Shown: positions 1-10,322 of the stretch, piece after piece
Numbering within the stretch: the stretch's first letter is position 1
How the letters are laid out: each line of letters starts with the position of its first letter
Source of the DNA: Melieria omissa
Taxonomy: Eukaryota > Arthropoda > Insecta > Diptera > Ulidiidae
Direction: 5' to 3'
Assembly: GCA_963971225.1 (NCBI GenBank)
Contig: OZ020269.1
Location: forward strand, 75,864,450-75,928,449
DNA length: 64,000 nucleotides
The notes under the pieces: generated by a model
What the model saw: only the letters and a program-made list of their open reading frames with translations
What the model was told of the DNA's origin: nothing
Database searches by the model: none
Translations under genes and position numbers: made by a program

Positions 1-1014
1 GACGACTACCGTGCCGGTGTGCTACGAATGTAGGTGAACAAGTGTTTTTTATTAAGGTATGCCATGAGACGGGATTTTTCTCATGGATTGCTCACGAATA
101 TAATTTTATAAGTTTATATGCTACAGTATATTTTCCTTCACCACTGGCGATCTACTTTTTGGCCCTAAATTTCAACTGCAGCAAACCACCCTGTTCATTG
201 AGAACATTTGACGACAACTTTCATTTCTAGCGCAGAGAGCCATGAAAATTGCGTATAAAAAAATTCATTTTTGAAACCAAAAATTTGATAACAAAATATG
301 AAGCTGCACATGCACATATGTAGGTATGTATATGTAGTACTTCTATATTGCCAGAAACCTACCTTCACAATAAGTTTCTATTCAGAAATCAAAGGGCAAA
401 AACATAAAATACAAATTAAATAAACAATTTATAACAATTGAAAGTTTTACGTTCGTTAAAGGCTATTTTGCCACAAAAATGTTTTGCAACAATACGAAAA
501 TGCAATCCATGCTTTTGCTTTGCACATGCAATAGCCTCTCACAATTATAAAACAAATTGTATTTTCCAGTAACTTTATTCCCCACAAACGCACATATTTT
601 TTCACATTTGACGTTTTCTTGCTGATATTTCAAAAGAGTTTTACTGTGATGTTGGGAATGTACCCTGAGTCACAGTATACAGTATACCAGACTTTACGGG
701 TTTCATATTCCTTCATAAATAGAAAAAATATGACACGTATTGTGTCAAAGAGTTTCTCTATTGCATTAACCCAAAACCCCTTTAAATCGCTTTCTGATTC
801 ATGGAAGTGCAGCCCAAACTATCACTTTAATTTTACCATTTTATTACGCAGGATATTAGGATATTGTCATATAAGTCGTCTGGTGCTAATACAGAAATGG
901 ATTTTCTTTTTTTACTTTCTTTGAAACCCCACCAATTTGAAAGTATTGTATATTATTCAGGGTTAATTTTATTGAGCATTATGACATCAATGGCAAATAA
1001 TTTTTCAATAATAA
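1..1014. other. AT-rich spacer, no gene recognised
   Basis: Only short open frames without recognisable domains are present. I see AT-rich sequence with short homopolymer tracts and no clear terminal repeats. It could be intergenic or intronic DNA or very old transposon sequence. Confidence 0.5.
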
Positions 1015-1017
1015 TAA

Positions 1018-2102
1018 CACTGCACAACAGCATGTCTGTTGCATGGAGTTTTTTACATGAATCTGAATCGTTTTTCCACGCTGATTTCAAAACCATACTC
1101 CGTTTTTATGTAACAGCTCTAGTTTTCGCAAGAAATGGCCGTGTAACTTTTTCGAATTTTCCTCGGCTATTTTCTCGTTTTCGACTGTAATTTCTGAACC
1201 AGTAATCGTACCGACATGAATCGTTGCACTTACAACATTTCACGCCATCTTTTCTGACATTAATCAATTTTATGCGTTCTAAATTGGCGTTGTAATAAGG
1301 TTTCATAGCAGGAAAATATTGAATTTCAAGGCATTTTTTCTGATGGCGAAAATTGTACAGATGTTCAGAAACATCAAGCAACACAACACAGCCAAATTAT
1401 TTGGCGGAATACATATTCGCATCGAAATAATAGCAAAAATGTATCATAGCCATTTTCATCACTTTTCATACTTTTTCCTTAAAAAAATAGGAGCCTCAAA
1501 ATATGCTATTTTATATGTTCCGTTTATAGTCTGAAATACAAGCAAAAAAAAAGATTTTGAATTGCTCGAAATAAAAAAAAATTAAAAACTTTGCATATTT
1601 TGACGTTTTGAAGGAAAAAAGCTGAAAAGTGTTGAAAATGACTGTGGTACATTTTTGATATTATTTCGATGAGAATGTGATTTTCGCCAACAAATTTGGC
1701 GGTATTAATTGTTGTATTAATTGATGTATCCGCTTTCGTGTTATACCTATCTCAAATTACGAAAAATGTGCATTTGCGTTTTTCAACATTAAAAAAAACG
1801 CCTTAAAATTCCATATTTTCCGAATTTAAGGTCCGATTACCGCGGCATTTTAAAACTCATAAAAATAAGTTGCATCGGAAAAGAAGCGAAGCCGAAGAGC
1901 CGGTTTTTTGGTTTAGAAATTACGATCAATAATATGGAAAAAGTAGAGGAAAAACTGAAAAAATGATACGGTACCTATATCTCACTAACTGGAGCTGCTA
2001 GAAAAAAATCTGAGAATAGATTCGAAATCAGCGCATCCAAATCAGTAAGAAACAGTAGAAAAACTCCATGCAATAGAAAAAAGTGTTTTTTGTTGTGCTG
2101 TG
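1018..2102. mobile_element. Non-autonomous PIF/Harbinger-like DNA element
   Basis: The left end reads CACTGCACAACAGC. The reverse complement of the right end reads CACAGCACAACA, and the similarity continues about 80 bases inwards through a shared TTGCATGGAGTTTTT block. TAA flanks both ends (1015-1017 and 2103-2105), the 3-bp TWA duplication typical of PIF/Harbinger elements. No transposase reading frame is visible in the 1.1-kb interior, so it should depend on a helper. The ends resemble those of the palindromic element at 10323-11581 (CACTGTGCGACA, TTA flanks). Family assignment rests only on ends and target site. Confidence 0.6.
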
Positions 2103-2365
2103 TAATTTATAATAATAAGATACTATGATACTATTTATTTTTAATTTGACATATGTTATTCTTAGGTGAATCTTTATTCCTGTAAAAGCTGTGTACCTTT
2201 GCCTTGAGTCGTGCCATTAAGTTCCGCACAGTCGTTTCTCGTTTAATTATAGTTTAGTACCGCTCAATAGGTCTCAACATTAGGGCATTTGCAACAAAGC
2301 AACAAATTGTATGTTATTTGCGTTATACCACTCCACAGTCTTCCTGGCATAATGGGAAGTTGCTT

Positions 2366-2715
2366 AACCCTTTCGGTACTTCATTTTTGTTTGTAACTTA
2401 AAAAATCACACATAATGAATAATCAAAAGTCATTTTTTTTAAATATTGTTCGAAAAAGTGGTTTTTGGGCATCATGAAATATGTCATAGTAAGAAATAAA
2501 CTAACTAAAATAAACTAAATCTAACTTTTTTACACTTACAAAAGCAATAAATACCTACTAGATTACTTTCATAAACCTATAAAATAAATTGATTTTTGTA
2601 ATAGAAAAAATAAAAGCACTCTTTTTGTAAAATACGCAGCTCGATAGGACTGCGCACTTTCTGAACCCTTACAATTTACTTGGTACACTAATCAAAATAT
2701 TTGTTTCATTATTTG
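2366..2715. repeat. Dispersed repeat copy A with TTAA-CCCTTTCGG end
   Basis: The sequence starts at TTAACCCTTTCGGTAC and is repeated in reverse orientation at about 40085-40488. Shared blocks include the GCGCAGTCCTATCGAGCTGC motif (reverse complement here). The TTAA plus CCCTTT start is like piggyBac-type ends, but I find no matching inverted end at the other side, so the element may be truncated. No coding potential. Confidence 0.6.
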
Positions 2716-2906
2716 GTTTTCAATCCACAAGAGCAAATTGCCTGCCAAACCATGTATTTGGAACCAAATTTTTCAGTTCCTATTTCTATATACAGGGTTT
2801 TTCATTTCGAATCGAAAACTTTGGCAGCCCTGCGTTCGACAACCGCAGCTGTCATCTGTCGTTGCATTGTGTTAATATTGTAGTTTAGTGTTTGCCATGT
2901 ATGAAA

Positions 2907-3858
2907 ATGGACCGCTTTAGCATCGCTCAACGTGTAAACATAGTGAAAATTCACTGCAAAAATTGTGAAAATGTGAGCAGCACTAAGGAAGGATTTCGGA
3001 CGTCACGGAAGGCCTGTTTTGAGAACAATTTCGGATTTATTGGCGAAATTCGAACGAACTGGTTCTGTACAAGATGTACAGAGGCCAATACGTAATCGCC
3101 CTGCTCGTTCGGCCGAAAATATTGCTGCTGTAGCTGCCAGTGTTGAAGATGACCCGAATTTATCGGTTCCCCGGCGTTCACAACGATTGGACATCTCCAT
3201 CACCTCAATTTGGCGTATTTTGCATTTAGATTTGCATCTTCATCCATACAAAGTTCAGTTGGAGCAGAAATTGGAGCCGGGAGATCACAGAATGCGTTAT
3301 AACTACGCCGAATGGGTGCTTGAAAAACAGTCCGAAAATCCCAATTTTTCGAACAAAATTTTCTTCAGCGATGAAGCACATTTTCACCTCGGCGGTTACT
3401 CTAATAGTCAAAAATCCACACGTGGTTATCGAGCGCCCAATGCATCCACCTAGAGTCACTGTTTGGTGTGCATTATGATCCGGTGGTGTCATATGGCCAT
3501 ATTTCTTTGAAAATCACTAAGTATAACCGAGTATTTCTGGCCAGCGATCAAAGATGTGTATGTGGCGGAGATGTGGTTTCAACAGGACGGCGCTACATGC
3601 CACACAACACGACCGAACATGACAGAATTGCGAACCAGGTTCGATGAACGCATAATTTCGCGTTTTGGTGATGCCAATTGACCGTCAAGATCGTGCGATT
3701 TGAACCCGCAGACTCTGGAGCATTTGAGGGACAACATACGTGCAGTTCTTGGCGCCTTCCAGCCTGCTATATGTAAAAAATCATCGAAAATTACCTAAAA
3801 AGAATCGAAGTATGCCCAGCTGCTCGTGGCGGTAATTTGAGTGATGTCATATTCCATT
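2907..3858 (+). pseudogene. Decayed IS630/Tc1-mariner transposase with DUF4817-type N-terminus
   Basis: The protein would cut and paste its own element by DDE chemistry in the nucleus. The reading begins MDRFSIAQRVNIVKIHC, the helix-turn-helix start of the DUF4817-type group. It then runs through a Pro/Arg linker and the catalytic segments FFSDEAHFHL (first Asp), WFQQDGATCH (second Asp) and FGDANWPSRSCDL (third acidic region). Frame changes near 3000 and 3450, plus a stop after NAST, split it into pieces, so it is not functional. The start is the first Met of the conserved block. Confidence 0.75.
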
Positions 3859-3881
3859 ACTAATGGCACAAACAAAATATT

Positions 3882-5129
3882 CAGCCCTATTCCGAGTGTC
3901 GTGAGTCGTTTTTTTCGACTGTCGTTTTTTGAGTCGTATCTTTTTTTCGACTGTCGTTTTTTGAGTCGTGTCGTTTTTATTTTGGTATTCCCGAAAATTT
4001 TCGACACGACAGCTTTTGTACAAGATTGAATGAGCATAAAATGTGATAGCTTCTTCTTGTTGAGCTGTCAACAGAGTGATTTTTCAACTGCATGAGTAGG
4101 TCCTGGATGAGTTGGAGCCCAAATTAAAAAGCCACGAGCGATCCGCGATACTTGCGGCAATAAAATTGGCAACAACATTACGCGTTTTAGCAGAGGGCGG
4201 CTATCGTAGCCGCCGTAGCTCAGGTGGCTAGGCGTTGGGCCGCGAGTCAAGACTCCGCGAGTTCAATACTCCGTTGCGTTAACATCGAAAAAAATAAAAA
4301 CAATTTTTCTTTCGGCGGCTGTCCTCTCAGCAGGAAATGGCAAACCTCTGAGAGTAAAATTGTTCCAACCTTGTAAAAACATTCACACGTACAACACGGT
4401 TGGTTGCGGGTAGCTAGGGCTTAGTCTCGTAATCGGGCTGTCGTGCCAGTCAAGAAGAAGAAGAAGACTATCAGCTTGCGGCCGACAACGTCTTTAAGTT
4501 AGGCCTATTGCAGCCGGCTGTTACGAAGTGCTTAACAGAAGTGATCACAGCCTTGCAAAGCGTTTTATGCCTCAAGTGGATACAGTTTGAGATGATTGAC
4601 CAGGATAAAAGTGAAGCAACGCAATTCTTTTACACAAAAACTAATTTTCCTGGTGTTATAGGTGTCTCGATAGCACTCCCATTGCGATTCTGTCACCAAG
4701 CACAGACCCCCATCTGTTTTATAACCGGAAAGGGTTATATAGTCTGAACACAATGGTAGTAAGTATACTAAATAAAATATATGTGTAAACTATGTAATAC
4801 CACAGAACAAACAGAATATCTTTTATTCTGTGGTAAAACTTTAACTTTAAGATTTGTGAAATATAAATTCATTTCCTAATAACAAGTACTTAAATACTGA
4901 CCATTTTGCAAAAAAATCTCACAATCTTTCGCTTTCGACTGCCTGTCGTGAACAAAAATGCCTACGACTCTATTAAAGGAATTTTCCAGTCGTATGTCGT
5001 TTTGAAACGACAACGGGAATCTCAAATCGTAATAGATTTAGTCGAAATTTGTGTTGAAACGACAACGAGAATGCGACTTGTCGAAATTTTCGACGAACGA
5101 CTGTCGTTTCGACAACGGGAATAGGGCTG
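3882..5129. mobile_element. Foldback-like DNA element with GTCGTTT-rich arms
   Basis: Terminal repeats are CAGCCCTATTCCGAGTGTCG at the left and CAGCCCTATTCCCGTTGTCG (reverse complement) at the right. Inside the ends are many short GACTGTCGTTTTTTGAGTCG-like units in opposite orientation on the two sides, a foldback architecture. No transposase is seen. A SINE is nested at 4203-4460. No clean target duplication is visible, so the superfamily stays open. CAG ends could suggest hAT. Confidence 0.65.
4203..4460 (+). repeat. tRNA-derived SINE, copy 1
   Basis: The head GCCGCCGTAGCTCAGGTGG resembles a tRNA A box and GAGTTCAATACTCCG a B box, the internal RNA polymerase III promoter. The body shares with the other copies the blocks TCGGCGGCTGTCCTCTCAGC, GGAAATGGCAAACCTCTGAG and CGGGCTGTCGTGCC. 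It ends in a short AAG tail (4453-4467). It lacks the central part around GCCGTTCGGAACCGGC present in the copies at 11064, 13183 and 29567. It sits inside the foldback element. Confidence 0.8.
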
Positions 5130-5388
5130 ATTATTTTGATAATAAAGTATCATCAAAATTCAAATTTTATTTGATTTTTTTCTTTATTTACTTTTTCGGC
5201 TCATGATGAAAAGCCCTGTATTTCTCCTTGACCTCTCCCCTTTAAGAAGCCGTGTAAAATTTGTTGCTAAGAAGCTGTTTAAAATCGGACTTACAGTACG
5301 TTTCGTCATCTTTAAAATGCAGTCAAATAGTGGTAAACATGTTTCGTATTACTTCCGGCAGCGCGTTTTTTTAACACGTTAATGCTTT

Positions 5389-5690
5389 TCAGTTTTCTTT
5401 GATACCTTCTGAACTACAAATGTTTTCATCCCTCCTTCCTTTTTGTATCTCTGTAGAGTTTATGGCGATACTAAACATTTTAAGACTATAACTCTTACAG
5501 AAGCGTTTGGGTGTTTCCTGGATTCTTGTAAAACTTGTAAATTTTTGAAAGTCATGGAGTTGAAATCCCTTTTTACGGCCAGAACCAGCGGCTCTTTCGA
5601 CTGTAAAACGTTGATCATACCTATTTATGATATCATAAACAGTAGATTTGGGCAAATTATTATTTTTTTTTAAATTCCATTTTTCGATAA
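5389..5690 (-). pseudogene. Fragment of Tc1-like transposase N-terminus
   Basis: Read on the minus strand, about 5560-5690 gives LPKSTVYDIINRYDQRFTV followed by a Gly-Ser-Gly-Arg-Lys-Lys hinge. This is the paired-type helix-turn-helix and GRPR-like linker of Tc1 transposases, which bind the element ends. Downstream frames break quickly, and no catalytic domain or terminal repeats are found nearby. It is a dead remnant. Confidence 0.6.
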
Positions 5691-5699
5691 TTGCTTATA

Positions 5700-6479
5700 T
5701 TGCTGATAAGTGTACATAATAATATTTCGGTTAACGTTTTCGTTCGACTCCAGTTTTCGTAAAAACCCGTTAAAAATATTAAATTGAATTTAGAAAATAT
5801 GTATAAGGATTAAAGAATCAGAGCAACAAATTTGAAACTTGTCAGACAAAACCTTTCGTAGTTACCGCTTTCTAACACAATCCTTATATGCATATATGAA
5901 TGATGAAATTATATAGGTGAAGTAGTTATCCTGCAGGAAAAAAGTAGTCAGTTGGCCAAAGAAACTAATTTTAAACTACTATTTTGACAACTAATTTGTA
6001 ACTGATTGAAAAACCATGCATTGCTACACAGTCTTCGTTGCGTTGTTCGTACAAACGACAAGACGCCAATGGCGCCTGCGTGATGAAAAAGGGTTGCCTT
6101 TTGTTTAAACGCCATATCGTGTTTAGTTGTCGAAGCGTGCGTGTGAAAAAGTGTTAATAAGTGCGTAGTATAAAGAGGTGTGTAAAAGAAATTATTTAAT
6201 TAGTCAAAATAAATGCCTCAAAATCAAACAAACATTCGCCGCAAACTAAAAAAAAAACAGAGACACATTAAATCGGCTTAAAAGTGAAAATGCGGCTGAA
6301 AGCCCGAGTGAAGACGTGCAAGTGGAACATTTCTGCGCGGAAAATTGCAGCGAGCCTGCTAGCTACTAATGTCACTGCGACCGTAAACATTTCTTTCTTT
6401 TAATTATTTTTTCGTGTAAAATGATTTGAAGTGTTTTTATTTATGAAATATTTTAAATTTTTGCTGTTTTGTTTATTAG
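5700..6479. other. Spacer with possible decayed transposon leader
   Basis: No intact gene. A short frame near 6212 (MPQNQTNIRRKLKKK) is basic and is followed by stops and frame changes. It may be the start of a dead transposon protein, but I do not recognise the family. Confidence 0.35.
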
Positions 6480-6624
6480 TTGTAAATATTACTTAAAAGA
6501 AGTGTACTTTCAGAAAAAACAAAAGTATACATTTTTATTATTCATTGTAAAGGGAATTTCACAGGCTACAATATAGTAGCAAACTTATTGTACTTAGTAA
6601 TGGATTTTTTCGAGAAAAAATCCG
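6480..6624 (+). repeat. Left part of a split inverted-repeat element
   Basis: This block (including ATTGTAAAGGGAATTTC and TTTTTTCGAGAAAAAA) matches about 33120-33270 inside the element at 31964-33582. The adjoining right part reappears at 9955-10205, so a 3.3-kb insertion separates the two halves. It is the outermost layer of the nest. Confidence 0.6.
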
Positions 6625-6778
6625 TTAACCCATTTTCGGCCGCTGGTCGATTTTTCGACCAGCCACTTTGAAGGAGAGTAGCTCTGCAATAAGCCATTAT
6701 ATCTTTGAACTTTCGATGCATAAAATAGCTTTGGTCTTTTGGTAACCCCTCGAAATAATAATTTTTTTTTAAATATAT

Positions 6779-7202
6779 TGTTACGAATACTAAGTCTAGT
6801 GGGCTGTTACGTATCACTGGATTGTGCAATTTGAAAATGAAACAACTTTAATTATTCCAACGCAGCCAATTCAAAACCAACAGTCACTTTATTATTCACA
6901 GTTTTACACTTTACTGTTCGTACACTTAAGTATTTGCTTAATTACTCCGTGTGGCAACTTCACTTGTCAAAACCAGACTGACTCGCTGCGCCGCACCCGG
7001 CTGCCTTTTATACCTGTCTGGCCATTGCGCGGTTCGTTCTCGCACATTCCAGAGTGGACTAAAGGTTTCCATGATGATCGTGACCATCGTTGCCAGATTG
7101 GACTAAAAGTTATTATCGCGGCCGTCGTTGCCAGATTGAATTATAGCACGGCGCGTAGCGGCAGGGTTGCTTTGCACAGCGACAGACCGTCTTATCGTTA
7201 CA
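6779..7202 (-). repeat. Solo LTR of a Ty3/gypsy-like retrotransposon
   Basis: A 424-bp unit starts TGTTACGAATAC, ends ATCGTTACA, and is flanked by the 4-bp direct repeat ATAT (6775-6778 and 7203-7206). Its first ~115 bases match the start of the LTR next to the minus-strand gypsy element at 46832, which sets the orientation. No internal coding region adjoins it, so recombination between two LTRs probably removed the rest. Confidence 0.75.
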
Positions 7203-7206
7203 ATAT

Positions 7207-7635
7207 ATAAAAACAAGTGTGAAGTTTTTTGAGCCACAATCAGGCAAAAACCGAACCGATTCAGATGAAATAAGCACCAAACATTTTTTAATCTGTGGGA
7301 ATGGTACATAGGCTATATGAGATTGACCACGCCCCCTTATTACGCCCACTATGGTAACAAAACTAATCTATGGTATGCTTTTGTAAGGCAATATGGGCAT
7401 CAGAAGATTCACCGTGTCATTGCGGCAAACATAGGCTATAATATAATCGGCCACGCCCACTTTCCACGCCAACTAAACTAACAAAACGAAGCTTCGGTAC
7501 ACGTCGGCAAATCAGTATTGATACCAAATGATTTCGAGTTTTACTGATGTTAACATAGGATATATAAGATTGACCACGCCCACCTAATACGCCTTCTCGC
7601 CACGATCACTATAATAACAAATCAGCCATGTTATA
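7207..7635 (-). repeat. Dispersed GGGCGTGG-family repeat, left part
   Basis: Blocks such as GACCACGCCCCCTTATTACG and AATATGGGCATCAGA are the reverse complement of blocks in 26300-28270. The repeat resumes after the Tc1 insertion at 8987. It is noncoding and I cannot assign a transposon class. Confidence 0.6.
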
Positions 7636-7637
7636 TA

Positions 7638-8984
7638 CAGTTGCGGTCAAAATAATAGTAGTACGCGTACAACGAAAAGAAAATTAAGAAAAAATAATAT
7701 GCTTTTCTTTACAAATATTTATTTTGTATTTTTTTTAACAAGTTATATGTGTTAACAATGCAATCATAAAAGAAAACTTAAGAATTAAACTCAGTTTGGT
7801 TTGATTTAAATTAAATGCGTAAAAAGCTCCAAAATATGGACGGTAAAAAAAATAGTAGTTCGCTTTACTTTCATAAAAATGAAGCAAAAATTGTGTTTCA
7901 TTTTAAAAGATTTAGTGCTTAAATAGTAATAATGTAATTTTTCTTCAAATTAATATTTAGTTGCGTGACTGTTGTTTGGCTATTACTGCAGCACAGAGCC
8001 GATGCATTGAAATAACCAAATTTTCATATCTTTCTCTAGGTGGTCTACTGCTTCTCAAAGTTGATTATTATTTAAAAGATTGCTCAATAAATAAATGCAT
8101 GTCTTACGTTTTATGGAGGTGGCGCTATTTATTTGACATACGGTAGCACGATTTCCTGCAAGATTCGTACACATACACATCGATCCATCGTTTTCTTGAT
8201 CAAATAAATAGCGCCACCTCCATAAAACGTAAGACATGCTGAATAAATAAATGCATGTCTGTTTTATGGAGGTGGCGCTATTTATTTGATCAAGAAAACG
8301 ATGGATCGATGTGTATGTGTACGAATCTTGCAGGAAATCGTGCTACCGAATGTCAGTGAAAAAACGCCAATGCTTTGGATCTTCCAACAGGATTATAACC
8401 GAAAGCATACAAGCAAGGTCGCACGAAAGGGGCTTCGCAAGAGCAGGATTAGGGTTATGGAATGGCTCGCACAATCACCAGACTTCAATATAATTAAAAA
8501 TTTGTGGTGTGACGTGAAGAGAGCAGTTGCTCACAATAATCTTTTAAATAATAATCAACTTTGAGAAGCAGTAGACCACGCCCCTAGAGAAAGATATGAA
8601 AATTTGGTTATTTCAATGCATCGGCTCTGTGCTGCAGTAATAGCCAAACAACAGTCACGCAACTAAATATTAATTTGAAGAAAAATGACATTATTACTAT
8701 TTAACCACTAAATCTTTTAAAATGAAACACAATTTTTGCTTCATTTTTATGAAAGTAAAGCGAACTACTATTTTTTTGACCGTCCATATTTTGGAGCTTT
8801 TTACGCATTTAATTTAAATCAAACCAAACTGAGTTTAATTCTTAAGTTTTCTTTTATGATTGCATTGTTAACACATATAACTTGTTAAAAAAAATACAAA
8901 GTAAATATTTGTAAAAAAAGTAGATTATTTTTTCTTAATTTTCTTTTCGTTGTATGCGTACTACTATTATTTTGACCGCAGCTG
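7638..8984 (+). mobile_element. Tc1-like element with inverted duplication
   Basis: The ends are CAGTTGCGGTCAAAATAATAG at the left and, reversed, CAGCTGCGGTCAAAATAATAG at the right, each flanked by TA. The left ~470 bases (7638-8105) are the near-perfect reverse complement of the right ~450 bases. The 3' half of the element therefore occurs twice, head to head, and the 5' half of the transposase gene is missing. The centre (8105-8300) holds three copies of a TTTTATGGAGGTGGCGCTAT block in alternating orientation. It cannot encode a complete transposase, but the transcript would fold into a long hairpin. Confidence 0.8.
8283..8564 (+). pseudogene. C-terminal fragment of Tc1-like transposase
   Basis: The frame reads WIFQQDYNRKHTSK, containing the second catalytic Asp, and ends in a typical Tc1 tail (DVKRAVAHNN). 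At the usual third catalytic position the family has PDLNPIENLW. Here it is PDFNIIKNLW, so the catalytic Glu is Lys. The N-terminal DNA-binding and first-Asp regions are absent. Not functional. Confidence 0.75.
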
Positions 8985-8986
8985 TA

Positions 8987-9650
8987 TGTCACAGCAATAT
9001 GGGTGTCAAACGATTTAGCGATTCGATAGGGGGAATGAGGTGGGTTTTTGATAAGGGGGCGTAGCACCGCCCATACAACTTAAATTTTCAATATGGAATA
9101 TCTTCGTAATGAGAAGTCGGACAGCATTAAAAATTGGTGCGGGGCCACCGTTTGATGTGCCGTTTCACTGGTAAAACTTTGTGAGCGTTGGACAAGGGGC
9201 ATGACACTTGTTAAGCAATTCAAATGTCTTGAATAGCTTTGGAACTACAAATCACACAGTAAAGAGATTTGACACAAACTTACGATTTAGATGTGCCCTT
9301 CGACATGGGGAATGGGGTGGGTATCGGACGAGGGGCCTGACACTGCCCATAGAAACCAAGTTTTTTATATGAAATATCTTCGGAATTACAAGTCGGCCAG
9401 CATTGAAATTTGATATAGCATCATGGCTTAGACGAGTCGTTCAAGTGGTTAAATTGTATGGGCGTTGAACAAGGGGCATAGTACTTTCTAAGCGACCTTA
9501 TTCTTTTCAAAAACTTTGGAAATGCAAATCACACATCATTCTGAAAAATATATAACCTTTTCAAATTATTGATTTATTATTGACTATTTACGAAGCCTAA
9601 AGACCAAATTACCACAATCAATTGATATCCATAAGTTTATGAAAATATTT
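8987..9650 (-). repeat. Dispersed GGGCGTGG-family repeat, right part
   Basis: Continues the repeat interrupted by the Tc1 element. Phrases such as GGGGCCACCGTTTGATGTGC and GGAATGGGGTGGGTAT have reverse-complement partners in 26400-27600. Internally it consists of several diverged units of about 250-300 bp. Noncoding. Confidence 0.6.
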
Positions 9651-9954
9651 TTAACCCTTCAGCACCGCGTACTTTTTAGTGGTCGAAAAATCGACTATTG
9701 GCCAGAAGTCGTCATGTATGTACATATGTAAGCCAACATTTTTTTGTTTTCATGCTTGATTATTATTTGACTAAAACTGTGTGCATATATATTTGTTTTT
9801 ATTTGAAATTCAATTTTTATTTATTTATAAAATATTTTTGGGTAAAAAAATACACAAAAAAAATCCAAAAATATTCTTGATTAAGGTCCTAAATGTCCTT
9901 AAAAGGAATTAACAAAATATTGGCTATTTCTGGTAGCGGCCAAAGATGGGTTAA

Positions 9955-10205
9955 CAACAAATTTTTATAAAAAAATGTGTTTTTCGCTTAAAACTTTTTA
10001 TTAGTGCATCCTACGTATCTAATGTTGCACATCAAAAGAAAGATATGAAAAATATCTTTCGTTTGATACCCATAACGTGTAAATCAGTTGGTGATTAATT
10101 GAGTTTTTTTGATAAAAACTTTGAACTCTGACGCCGCGCCACGCCTTTTATGGGCGTTTACGAGGCAAAATTTTCAGTTTGTTAGATGCAGGAGCCAACC
10201 CTCTA
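9955..10205 (+). repeat. Right part of split inverted-repeat element
   Basis: Matches 33270-33510 (and, inverted, 32010-32230): ATCTTTCGTTTGATACCCAT, a CACGCCTTTT(A/G)(T/G)(G/A)GGCGTTT block and TTTCAGTTTGTTAGA. It joins directly to the 6480-6624 part once the TTAA insertion is removed. Confidence 0.6.
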
Positions 10206-10322
10206 TATAAAACAGCGATCGATTTATGGATTGGTGTCTTAAGCAAACTTGTTGGTCGTTAAAATATCTACAAACTTGCCGAAGACAACAAAGCGATATT
10301 CGGAACGATTTAGGACCTATTA

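Larger units (their letters stand above)
2791..5221 (+). mobile_element. IS630/Tc1-mariner element, interrupted
   Basis: The ends are TACAGGGTTTTTCAT at 2790 and, reversed, TACAGGGCTTTTCAT at about 5221. The interior holds a decayed transposase (2907-3858). A separate foldback element (3882-5129) is inserted just past its 3' end. Without that insertion the element would be about 1.2 kb, normal for this superfamily. Relatives of the same transposase group lie at 22540-22900, 34690-35301 and 57050-57400. Confidence 0.7.
6629..9950. mobile_element. TTAA-flanked composite element (piggyBac-like ends)
   Basis: TTAA lies at 6625-6628 and 9951-9954. The left end reads CCCATTTTCGGCCGCTGG and the right end, reverse complemented, CCCATCTTTGGCCGCTACC. 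A further TTAA end with related sequence (CCCTTCAGCACCGCG, then GTCGAAAAATCGAC) begins at 9651. So the right 300 bp may be a complete short copy, and the left 150 bp the end of another. The interior is filled with later insertions: a solo LTR, a dispersed repeat and a Tc1 element. No piggyBac transposase is left. Confidence 0.55.

Noticed and set aside
2366..2715. Complete piggyBac MITE
   Set aside because: TTAA and CCCTTTCGG are present at one end only; neither this copy nor copy B has a matching second end.
6220..6380. Short basic peptide gene (MPQNQTNIRRKLKKK)
   Set aside because: Broken after 19 codons and no similarity recognised; noted only as a possible transposon leader.
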